A stretch of DNA of 44,699 bases from an uncultured Bacilli bacterium. GTDB lineage: Bacteria > Bacillota_I > Bacilli_A > RF39 > UBA660. Each line of letters begins with the position of its first letter. The first letter of the stretch is position 1. Where the stretch lies: assembly GCA_944331935.1 (NCBI GenBank), contig CALVIV010000005.1:1-44699 (forward strand), given 5' to 3'. A program made the position numbers and the translations under genes. The notes beneath the pieces were generated by a model that was given only the letters and a program-made list of their open reading frames with translations, had not been told where the DNA came from and did no database searches. Shown piece by piece: positions 26,486-33,561 of the stretch.

Positions 26486-26500
26486 TTTATTTGATACTAT
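26472..26500 (+). promoter_or_regulatory. Promoter of antitoxin RNA 1
   Basis: TTTACA (26472-26477), 17-base spacer, TACTAT (26495-26500). The same layout is present at 27184-27212 ahead of the second locus. Confidence 0.65.
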
Positions 26501-26522
26501 ATATTTGTATCGAAAAAGTGGG

Positions 26523-26630
26523 AATACCCTTGCCAAAGTAGGGACTGAAAAAAGTCGGCATACCCTTGCCAAAGTAGGGACTAAAAAAAGTCGGAATACC
26601 CTTGCCAAAGTAGGGACTGAAAAAAGTGGG
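26523..26630 (+). repeat. 36-bp x 3 tandem repeats of antitoxin 1
   Basis: Units 26523-26558, 26559-26594 and 26595-26630. Unit 2 differs in its first base (C for A) and has A for G after GGACT; unit 3 ends GTGGG instead of GTCGG. Confidence 0.9.
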
Positions 26631-26656
26631 CGATTTTTAATTAAGTCGCCCTTTTA
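26628..26656 (+). terminator. Terminator between antitoxin 1 and toxin 1
   Basis: GGGCGATTT pairs with AAGTCGCCC (one U-G) and is followed by TTTTATTATTAT. Leaky read-through would supply the toxin mRNA. Confidence 0.85.
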
Positions 26657-26678
26657 TTATTATAATCAGGAGGTTCAA

Positions 26679-27176
26679 ATGAAAACATTAAAAATATACT
26701 ATATTGATAATAATTATATCGATTATTTAAGAAAATTTGATAATAGAGTTGCCTATAATAAAAGTAAAGCTAGACCTTATGTAGGAGTTGTCTATACTTT
26801 TAATAATCAAACTTACTTTGCCCCACTTTCAAGTCCTAAACCAAAACATTTAACAATGAATGAAAAAGCAGTTGACATATTTAAAATCAAAGATGGAGAA
26901 CTTGGTATAGTTAATATTAATAATATGATTCCTACTCCTATTAATTGTTTAACAGAAGTACTTCCTTTAGTAAAAGATAAACATTATAGAAAACTAATTA
27001 TTGAACAAACTACTTATTTAAATGATCATAAAAGAGAATTATTAGATAAAGTTAAACAATTTAAATTAAGGTATGACAAAGGGCACTTATCTAGTAGATT
27101 AAGAAACAGATGTTGTGACTTCAATTTATTAGAAGAAAAATGTAAGGAATATGAAAAAGAAGAGGTTGCTATTTAA
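26679..27176 (+). CDS. toxN: ToxN/AbiQ-family type III toxin endoribonuclease
   Basis: 165 residues, normal size. Family landmarks: an N-terminal KIYYIDNNYIDYLRKFDN strand-helix; PYVGVVYTFNNQTYFAPLSSPKPKH, where the PLSSPK motif is characteristic of ToxN/AbiQ/CptN; GELGIVNINNMIPTP; and the C-terminal RCCDFNLLEEKCKEYEKE. ToxN cuts mRNA and its own antitoxin RNA at A-rich sites and is held in a ring by antitoxin pseudoknots; many members give phage defence by abortive infection. AGGAGG five bases before ATG 26679 sets the start, so the longer frame reaching back through the repeats is not coding. It looks intact. Confidence 0.9.
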   Translation: MKTLKIYYIDNNYIDYLRKFDNRVAYNKSKARPYVGVVYTFNNQTYFAPLSSPKPKHLTMNEKAVDIFKIKDGELGIVNINNMIPTPINCLTEVLPLVKDKHYRKLIIEQTTYLNDHKRELLDKVKQFKLRYDKGHLSSRLRNRCCDFNLLEEKCKEYEKEEVAI

Positions 27177-27183
27177 AAAATGC

Positions 27184-27212
27184 TTTACAAAATGTAATTC
27201 ATTTGATATTAT
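27184..27212 (+). promoter_or_regulatory. Promoter of antitoxin RNA 2
   Basis: TTTACA (27184-27189), 17-base spacer, TATTAT (27207-27212); same architecture as the promoter of locus 1. Confidence 0.65.
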
Positions 27213-27218
27213 ATTGTT

Positions 27219-27330
27219 GTAACGAAAAAGTGGAATACCCTTGCCGTAGTAGGGACTGAAAAAAGTGGAATACCCTTGCCGCAGTAGGGACTGAAAAAAG
27301 CGGGCGATTTTTAATTAAATCGTCCTTTTA
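27219..27330 (+). ncRNA. ToxI-like type III antitoxin RNA 2
   Basis: Two contiguous 35-base repeats (27234-27268 and 27269-27303) and a terminator. Compared with locus 1, AAAG in the loop is GTAG or GCAG and the unit is one base shorter (GTGG). The CCCT/AGGG pairing and GG...CC are kept. Promoter and terminator are both intact, so this RNA is probably still made although its own toxin is broken. Confidence 0.8.
27234..27303 (+). repeat. 35-bp x 2 tandem repeats of antitoxin 2
   Basis: The units differ at one loop base (GCCGTAG versus GCCGCAG) and at the last few bases (GTGG versus GCGG). Confidence 0.9.
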
Positions 27331-27331
27331 T
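27302..27331 (+). terminator. Terminator between antitoxin 2 and toxin remnant
   Basis: GGGCGATTT pairs with AAATCGTCC and is followed by TTTTATTAT. Relative to locus 1 a G-C has become G-U and a U-G has become U-A, so pairing is conserved while the sequence has drifted. Confidence 0.8.
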
Positions 27332-27352
27332 TATCTATTTTAGGAGGTTCAA

Positions 27353-27836
27353 ATGAAAATATATTGATAATAATTACATTAACTATTTAAGAAAATTTGA
27401 TAATAGAGTTGCTTATAATAAAACCAAAACTAGACCTTATGTAGGGGTTGTCTATACTTTTAATAATCAAACTTATTTCGCTCCACTTTCAAGTCCTAAA
27501 CCAAAACATTTAACTATGAATAATAGAGCTCTTGATATGTTTAAAATCAAAGATGGTGAACTTGGCATAGTTAATATTAATAACATGATACCTACCCCAA
27601 TATCTTGTTTAACTGAAGTACTTCCTTTAGTAAAAGATAAACAATATAGAAAATTAATTATAGAACAAACTACTTATTTAAATAATCATAAAAGAGAATT
27701 ATTAGATAAAGTTAATTTCTTTATGTTAAAATATGATACTAATAAACTTTCTAAAAGAACTAAAGATAGATGTTGTAATTTTAGGCTCTTAGAAGAAAAA
27801 TGTAAGGAATATGAAAAAGAAGAGATTGCTATTTAA
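27353..27836 (+). pseudogene. Frameshifted ToxN/AbiQ toxin 2
   Basis: Strongly similar to toxin 1 over its whole length and keeps AGGAGG and ATG at 27353. It lacks 14 bases right after ATGAAAA, so the frame meets TGA at codon 5. The rest of the toxin frame is open to 27836 and includes PLSSPKPKH and CCNFRLLEEKCKEYEKE. The only in-frame ATG is at 27516, which would remove about a third of the protein including the PLSSPK strand. It most likely yields no active toxin. Its 3' end overlaps the convergent minus-strand gene by 8 bases. Confidence 0.85.
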
Positions 27837-28239
27837 CCTCTTCTATTAATTTTCTGGTCTTATCATATAAAGATTCTTTAGTATTAATATCATAACAATT
27901 TGGATAATAAAATATTCTAGATTCAAGTTTTCCAAAAACAGCTGAATAACCATCTCGTGTAGGAATACATTCATACTCTTTATTAATTATTTCTTCTTGG
28001 ACAAATTTTAGAATCTCATCATACTCATCACTTGTTAATTCTTTTATTAAATATATATTTTCTAATGGAATATTATTTTTCTCCAAAAATGGAGTCATAA
28101 AACTATATAAAGAGTAACCATATACTTTCTTATCTTTTGTTATGATTGTTCCACTTGTACCAGGACATACACTCAAATTAGCTTTATCCTCTACTCCTAA
28201 AATACTTTTTTCTTTTAACTTATCTATTTTTTCTTGCAT
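27829..28239 (-). CDS. Unknown small protein next to the toxin loci
   Basis: 136 residues, not recognised. Probably a compact alpha/beta protein: KIDKLKEKSILGV, then SVCPGTSGTIITKDKKVYGY, and a C-terminal FYYPNCYDINT. Start ATG 28239 with AAGGAG six bases upstream. It converges on the toxin remnant. It could be part of the defence or mobile island or an unrelated cytoplasmic protein; nothing in the sequence decides. Confidence 0.5.
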   Translation of the reverse strand: MQEKIDKLKEKSILGVEDKANLSVCPGTSGTIITKDKKVYGYSLYSFMTPFLEKNNIPLENIYLIKELTSDEYDEILKFVQEEIINKEYECIPTRDGYSAVFGKLESRIFYYPNCYDINTKESLYDKTRKLIEEVK

Positions 28240-28256
28240 ACACATCTCCTTCTTTC

Positions 28257-28265
28257 TGGTATAAT
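28257..28265 (+). promoter_or_regulatory. Extended -10 for the 28313 gene
   Basis: TGGTATAAT on the plus strand, about 48 bases before the start codon; no good -35. Confidence 0.45.
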
Positions 28266-28312
28266 TGTATTATATTTAATAATTAATTTGGTCGCATTGA
28301 AGGAGACAATTT

Positions 28313-28771
28313 ATGAAAGAAAGATTAAATGAATATATTAATGAAAATTTAGAAGCACTACCTCGTATAAGAAGAAGATTAAGTAATTATCAGACTTCTA
28401 AAGTAGATAAATATATTAATGAAAGTAATAAGGAAAGTCATTTTCAAGAATTGTTATTTAAGTATATTGATGATAGGGCCTTAAAAGATAGTGATGTTTA
28501 TAATAAAGTTCATATTGATAGGAGATTATTTTCTAAAATTAGAAGTGATATTAATTATCATCCAAGTAAAGAAACCGTTATATTATTAGGATTATCTTTA
28601 AAGTTAAATGAAGAAGAAATAGATAAATTACTTAATAGTGCCTCTTATTCTTTGCCTAAAAACAGTATCTATGATTTAATTATTAGATTTTGTTTTAGTG
28701 AAGGAATATATGAACTTAAAGATGTTAATGACTTATTAGAGACATATAATTGTAAGTCGTTTTCATACTAA
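28313..28771 (+). CDS. Helix-turn-helix-like protein of unknown role
   Basis: 152 residues, all-alpha. The C-terminal block (VYNKVHIDRRLFSKIRSD, then HPSKETVILLGLSLKL, then LLNSASYSLPKNSIYDLII) matches a widespread XRE-like helical domain that often sits alone or after other domains in Bacillota accessory genes. DNA binding is inferred from the fold resemblance, not from a recognised target. AAGGAG seven bases before ATG sets the start. It shares a bidirectional terminator with pnp. Confidence 0.65.
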   Translation: MKERLNEYINENLEALPRIRRRLSNYQTSKVDKYINESNKESHFQELLFKYIDDRALKDSDVYNKVHIDRRLFSKIRSDINYHPSKETVILLGLSLKLNEEEIDKLLNSASYSLPKNSIYDLIIRFCFSEGIYELKDVNDLLETYNCKSFSY

Positions 28772-28803
28772 AAGAAGAAATCTTTACTTAGACTTCTTCT
28801 TTT
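28770..28803. terminator. Bidirectional terminator between 28313 gene and pnp
   Basis: AAAAGAAGAA (28770-28779) pairs with TTCTTCTTTT (28794-28803) and lies inside the extreme 3' end of pnp, whose last residues KKKKSK come from the A/T-rich arm. Confidence 0.65.
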
Positions 28804-30940
28804 TCATATCAAGTAATACTTCTTTTCTTGAGAAGTTTTCTTTACCTTTCTTATCTTTACCTATCGCTTTTACTAAGATAGTATCTCCTACTTTTACAAC
28901 ATCTTCTACTTTGTCAATATGTTTAGTATCTAGTTGTGATACATGAACTAATCCTTCACAGCCTGGCCATACTTCTACAAAACATCCAAAATCATGAACA
29001 GCGACTACTTTCGCTTCATAGACTTTACCAACTTCTACTTCTCTTGCTACATCTTCGATCATCTTAACTGTTTTATCAATGATATCTTGATCACTATGAT
29101 ATACAATTACTCTACCATCATCTTCTAAGTCTACTTTAACTGCATTAATGTTATTGACATCAGTTACATTACTACAATCACATATAATCTTAGTAATCAT
29201 CTCTCCACCTTTACCAATAACATCACGAATCTTAGAAGGATTAATATAGAATACTTTAGTCTTAGGAGCATATTTAGATACTTCCTTACGAGGTTCAGGT
29301 ATTTGCTTTTTAATAACTTCAAGTATTTCAAGTCTTGCTTTCTTTGCTTGTTCTAAAGCTTCTTTTAATATTTCTTTAGTAACTCCTTTTATTTTAATAT
29401 CCATTTGTAAAGCTGTAATACCGTTAGCAGTACCTGCTACTTTAAAGTCCATATCTCCTAAATGGTCTTCCATTCCAGCGATATCTGTTAGAATTGTATA
29501 ATCATCATCACTTGTAATAAGACCCATAGCAATACCTGCAACTGGAGCCTTTATAGGAACACCAGCAGCCATTAGACTCATACATCCTGCACAGATTGAA
29601 GCTTGTGAACTACTACCATTACTTTCTAGTATTTCTGAGACAACACGAATTGTATAAGGAAACTCATCTTCACTAGGTATAACTTGAAGTAAAGCTCTTT
29701 CCCCTAAAGCCCCATGACCAATCTCACGTCTGCCTGGTGCCCCATATCTACCTGTCTCACCTACTGAAAATTGTGGAAAGTTATAGTGTAACATAAATCT
29801 CTTTTCATCTTCTAAACTTAAACCATCAAGAATTTGATGCTCGCCTAAAGCTCCTAAAGTTGTAACAGCAAGACACTGTGTTTCACCTCTTGTAAATAAA
29901 GCAGAGCCATGAGTTCTAGGAAGTAAATCTATATCAGTTGAAAGTGGTCTAATCTCATCCATTTTCCTACCATCACTTCTGATTTTTTCTTTAACAACAA
30001 TATTTCTAAATAAACGATATTCTACATCACTAAATATCTTCTCTACTTTAACAAGTAATAAATCTAACTCTTCATCTTCAAGGTCTTTATTATCTTCCCT
30101 ATATTTTTCTAATAAATTATCTTTTATTTCATCAATTTTACCATAACGCTCTAACTTTTCTTTAATCCTTAAAGCTTCATCTAAATCTTTCTCTATTAGT
30201 TTAGTTACTTCGTCTCTTAAATCATCTTCAATAGTTAAGCTTTCATATTCAAAAGGAGTAACACCAATATCAGAGATTATCTCACTTTCCCACTTACACA
30301 ACTCTTTAACTGCTTCATGACCTTTCATTAAACCTTCAAGCATAATCTCTTCACTAACTTGTTTAGCACCTGCTTCTACCATGTTAATGGCATCAAATGT
30401 ACCAGCGACAGTAAGGTCAAGCTCACTTTTCTCTAACTCTTCTACAGTTGGATTAATGATATACTCTCCATCAACATACCCTACTTTAACACCAGCGATA
30501 GGGCCTAAGAAAGGTGCTCCACTAATCATAGTTGCTAAAGATGATCCTAACATTGCTGTTAGTTCAGGAGAACAATCTTGATCAACTGATAGAACTGTAT
30601 TAATAACTTGTACTTCATTCTTAAAATCTTCCTTAAATAAAGGCCTCATTGGTCTATCAATCATTCTTGCTGCCAACGTTGCAGCCTCAGTTGGTCTTCC
30701 TTCTCTTTTAATAAAACCTCCCGGAATCTTTCCAACAGAATAAAGTTTCTCTTGATAGTTTACTGTTAATGGAAAGAAATCACTTAATAAATTAGCTTTC
30801 TTATTAATAACAGTCGCCGTTAATATAACAGTATCATTATATCTAACTAAAACAGAACCACTAGCTTGTTTAGCAAGTTCCCCATGTTCTACTACTATCT
30901 TCTTTCCATAAAAATCATATTCATATACTTTCTTACTCAT
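28784..30940 (-). CDS. pnp: Polynucleotide phosphorylase
   Basis: 718 residues. Phosphorolytic 3'-5' exoribonuclease and polymerase. Two RNase PH-like domains (about 1-225 and 315-550, with the second-core signature SVGETGRYGAPGRREIGHG), a linking helical domain, a KH domain with GKGGEMI (about 565-590) and an S1 domain beginning GKVYEAKVVAVHDFGCFVEV. Last gene of the nusA-infB-rpsO-pnp series, here separated from rpsO by three foreign genes. RBS GAGGGAAG before ATG 30940. Two bases separate it from the upstream unknown gene. Confidence 0.97.
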   Translation of the reverse strand: MSKKVYEYDFYGKKIVVEHGELAKQASGSVLVRYNDTVILTATVINKKANLLSDFFPLTVNYQEKLYSVGKIPGGFIKREGRPTEAATLAARMIDRPMRPLFKEDFKNEVQVINTVLSVDQDCSPELTAMLGSSLATMISGAPFLGPIAGVKVGYVDGEYIINPTVEELEKSELDLTVAGTFDAINMVEAGAKQVSEEIMLEGLMKGHEAVKELCKWESEIISDIGVTPFEYESLTIEDDLRDEVTKLIEKDLDEALRIKEKLERYGKIDEIKDNLLEKYREDNKDLEDEELDLLLVKVEKIFSDVEYRLFRNIVVKEKIRSDGRKMDEIRPLSTDIDLLPRTHGSALFTRGETQCLAVTTLGALGEHQILDGLSLEDEKRFMLHYNFPQFSVGETGRYGAPGRREIGHGALGERALLQVIPSEDEFPYTIRVVSEILESNGSSSQASICAGCMSLMAAGVPIKAPVAGIAMGLITSDDDYTILTDIAGMEDHLGDMDFKVAGTANGITALQMDIKIKGVTKEILKEALEQAKKARLEILEVIKKQIPEPRKEVSKYAPKTKVFYINPSKIRDVIGKGGEMITKIICDCSNVTDVNNINAVKVDLEDDGRVIVYHSDQDIIDKTVKMIEDVAREVEVGKVYEAKVVAVHDFGCFVEVWPGCEGLVHVSQLDTKHIDKVEDVVKVGDTILVKAIGKDKKGKENFSRKEVLLDMKKKKSK

Positions 30941-30941
30941 C

Positions 30942-31532
30942 TTACTTCCCTCTTCTTTCTCTATATTTCTTTAATACCATTCTTTTCTCTTCAATAGGTC
31001 CATCATACTTTACTACTGATAAATAAGGTTTCATTGTAGGATAAATAAATAGTCCACCTACTTTTTCTTCGCCCTTATTATCATATATCATACAGGTTTC
31101 TAAATCCATAAATTTGCTTTCATAAAAATCTCTATCATTTATAGTTGTATATGTATCTCCCTTGTGTAAAAGATATAGCAAAGCATCTTTTTTAATACGA
31201 TTAGAATGAACCTTCCAGCTCCTGCAACCAAAATTATCATATCCTAAAAATGTTTTGCTTGCTGTTTGGCAAATATCTCCTATAAAAATATTACTAACAT
31301 CAAGCTTTTTACTTCTATCTTTTTCAAATGTTCTAATTATTGTACCCTTTAGTTGATGTTGATACTTTTTTAATCTTTTATAAGGAATTAATTTATCTTT
31401 ATCTACCTGAATATCACTAGGTTCTACATATTCTTTAGTCATTAAATTAATAACTTTATTACTAGATTCTCTATAAAGTAATATTTCTTTATTATCTAAA
31501 GTAACTCCTATATAAACATTATTAGCATTCAT
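30942..31532 (-). CDS. Unknown protein upstream of pnp
   Basis: About 196 residues, not recognised. Rich in Lys, Tyr and Arg, without a signal or membrane segment. It looks beta-rich at the start (NNVYIGVTLDNKEILLYRES) and ends with a basic tail (KKYRERRGK), which could bind nucleic acid. I prefer ATG 31532 (MNANNV) with GGAGGAAG upstream over TTG 31553, which would place the RBS inside the gene. It is closely spaced to pnp, so probably co-transcribed with it. Confidence 0.55.
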   Translation of the reverse strand: MNANNVYIGVTLDNKEILLYRESSNKVINLMTKEYVEPSDIQVDKDKLIPYKRLKKYQHQLKGTIIRTFEKDRSKKLDVSNIFIGDICQTASKTFLGYDNFGCRSWKVHSNRIKKDALLYLLHKGDTYTTINDRDFYESKFMDLETCMIYDNKGEEKVGGLFIYPTMKPYLSVVKYDGPIEEKRMVLKKYRERRGK

Positions 31533-31572
31533 ACATTTATACTTCCTCCACAAATCTATTATATAATAACAG

Positions 31573-31615
31573 AAAAAAAGAGAAAATTCTACTGTTTACT
31601 TAATATTTCCTCTTT
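31573..31615 (-). terminator. Terminator of the E-D operon
   Basis: AAAGAGGAAAT pairs with ATTTTCTCTTT over 11 bases (one G-U) and continues into a T-run on the minus strand. Confidence 0.7.
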
Positions 31616-31617
31616 TA

Positions 31618-33546
31618 CTAGTTTAAAGCAATTTGAAATGGTGAATTTTTAGTCCCATTTCCTCCTGTTATTACTACATTAGATTTTAGATTTAGGGATG
31701 GTTTAATACCAAAATCAGCTATAGATTCAGAACTACCAGAGAAACTATCACCATATATGTAGTGTATACCAGATGTACTATATGGAGTTAAAACCCAATA
31801 ATTAAACGTTAAATTACTAATTGTATCGCTTCCTTTTAAAGCATTTCTTTCAAATTGTCCGCTCATTAGTTCTCCTATTCTAAGTAGTCCTACTTTAGCA
31901 TCTGTACTTGTAGCATAACTTGACATACTTGTATCTACATATTTTGCTAACCTATAACTTGTTCCACCTCCAACAGTCCCAAGATACCATGTAGTACTAT
32001 CTTCTATCGTATTACTATAATTACTTCCTACATAATTTGTTAAGTATTCCCCATTTAAGAAAGTGCCTATTGTATTTTTATTTGAATAATTTACATTTCT
32101 ACTACTATTAAAAGCACTGCTTATAAAACTTTCTCCACTTTTTAATGGTTCTGCACTTGTTATTTTTGTTAATCCTTCTGTCTCATGACTTACTATTCTG
32201 TATAAATTGTTTTCATCATTCCCAAATCTTATATATTCTCCACTATATCTTGTATTAAGCATTGTTCCTAATAAGTCTTTATCATTATCTCCTTCTAAGC
32301 GATATGGATCATTTTTTTTACCACTTCCTGATACTATTTTTACATCACTTTTTAAATTTATTGATGGACGAACTCCAACAACTGCTCCTGGAGAACTAGT
32401 ATACATATTTCCACTATATAAAATACGATAAACAGAAGAAACATCATTAGGTGTTAAAGTCCACCAAGTAAGACCATTATTCAAATAACCATTACTGTAA
32501 TCTGTTCCTCTAAAACTCTCCTGATATTCATACATATTTAAGAGTCCTACAGTATCTGTTACAGTTGTCGTTCCATTTGGTCTTGTTATACTTCCTAATT
32601 CTCTATCATCCATTGTAGCATCCCATACTGCATCTATTACGATAAACTTATCTGATTCTCTTAAATTTCCTAAGAATCCATCTACTGTTGTATCATTTAA
32701 CCACTCTTCCATATGACTACCTTCGAAGTCGGTACTATTATCATTATATGGTACCGTAGTTATATTCCACTGTGTTACTAACTTAACTGTCTTAGTTTTA
32801 TTATTAGTAAGTACCGCCCTCCATAACTTTCCACTATACCAGATATAGTTATTTGGATCTTCTCCAGTTATAAAGGTATCTACTCCATCATCATATTGAT
32901 TTTCTTCTGGTATATTTGCAAGTAAGACATCACTTACTGGTTCTGCTGTTCTATCTTTTCCATAGACATTTACTCTTACACTAAATGACAAGTTCCCTCC
33001 ATCTCCCTGAGGATTATATTCTTCATCAACCCACATTCTAAGTCTATATCTATTACTTTCACTAGAGTTCATACTACTTGTATATAAACTCATCTCATTA
33101 GCAAGTCTTCCTGTATAGTCATTGGCACTTGCTTCTTCATTGTAAGTCTCTGGTGTCATTAATTCTTCTTCGCCACTATCTGTTAATTTTGTTAGATATA
33201 GCTTTATATTAGAACCATCTATCTTTCTTTCGCTAGTTGTTACATCTTTTGCACTGATCTCGTAATTTATATTAGTATTTCCACTTATCTCACTACTAAC
33301 AGTAAAATCAAAATATTCTCCATCGTTTAATCTTACCTTTCCTGTCGCATCAGTTGTAGGTAGAGCACCACTCATACTGATTATGTTATCATCTTCAGTA
33401 TAAGTCATCTTTATCGCTCCTGTTGTTATAGTATTTACTTTAGTACCCAAACCACTATAGTTAAAGGCGGCATAACTTATCCCTATTATTGCAATTACCA
33501 TTATTATTAAAACTACTACTATTATTATTTTTTCTTTCTTCTTCAT
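31618..33546 (-). CDS. Surface protein D: SipW-like signal plus tandem DUF6273-like domains
   Basis: 642 residues. N-terminal KKKEK and a hydrophobic segment to about residue 28 ending GISYAAFNYSG. A TasA-like beta region of about 170 residues has a different sequence from A/B and C/E. Domain 1 carries WYSGKLWRAV, WWTLTPND and GVRPSINLKS; domain 2 carries TWYLGTVGGG, YWVLTPYST and GIKPSLNLKS. The loop between each LTP and RPS block is unlike all paralogues, and its codons are ordinary A/T-rich ones, unlike gene C. It lies 15 bases after E in the same operon, inserted between rpsO and pnp. Confidence 0.7.
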   Translation of the reverse strand: MKKKEKIIIVVVLIIMVIAIIGISYAAFNYSGLGTKVNTITTGAIKMTYTEDDNIISMSGALPTTDATGKVRLNDGEYFDFTVSSEISGNTNINYEISAKDVTTSERKIDGSNIKLYLTKLTDSGEEELMTPETYNEEASANDYTGRLANEMSLYTSSMNSSESNRYRLRMWVDEEYNPQGDGGNLSFSVRVNVYGKDRTAEPVSDVLLANIPEENQYDDGVDTFITGEDPNNYIWYSGKLWRAVLTNNKTKTVKLVTQWNITTVPYNDNSTDFEGSHMEEWLNDTTVDGFLGNLRESDKFIVIDAVWDATMDDRELGSITRPNGTTTVTDTVGLLNMYEYQESFRGTDYSNGYLNNGLTWWTLTPNDVSSVYRILYSGNMYTSSPGAVVGVRPSINLKSDVKIVSGSGKKNDPYRLEGDNDKDLLGTMLNTRYSGEYIRFGNDENNLYRIVSHETEGLTKITSAEPLKSGESFISSAFNSSRNVNYSNKNTIGTFLNGEYLTNYVGSNYSNTIEDSTTWYLGTVGGGTSYRLAKYVDTSMSSYATSTDAKVGLLRIGELMSGQFERNALKGSDTISNLTFNYWVLTPYSTSGIHYIYGDSFSGSSESIADFGIKPSLNLKSNVVITGGNGTKNSPFQIALN

Positions 33547-33561
33547 AGTTACACCAACTTT

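Larger units (their letters stand above)
26507..26660 (+). ncRNA. toxI: ToxI-like type III antitoxin RNA 1
   Basis: Three contiguous 36-base repeats (26523-26630), then a terminator, then the toxin gene, which is the defining layout of type III toxin-antitoxin systems. Each unit reads roughly AATACCCTTGCCAAAG, TAGGGACTG, AAAAAAGTCGG. CCCT can pair with AGGG and the upstream GG(C/A)A with UGCC in the intervening loop, the order expected of the family's H-type pseudoknot. The A-run would be the toxin's cleavage site (family knowledge). No protein is implied, although one frame is open through the repeats. Confidence 0.85.

Noticed and set aside
26523-26630. CRISPR-like array of 36-bp repeats
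   Set aside because: The repeats are contiguous with no spacers, number only three and two, and are followed by a terminator and a ToxN-type gene; they are antitoxin RNA.
26505-26678. Coding extension of the toxin through the repeats (repeated NTLAKVGTEKS peptide)
   Set aside because: The open frame is a by-product of 36-bp units divisible by three; AGGAGG and ATG at 26679 and a terminator inside the frame show that it is not coding.
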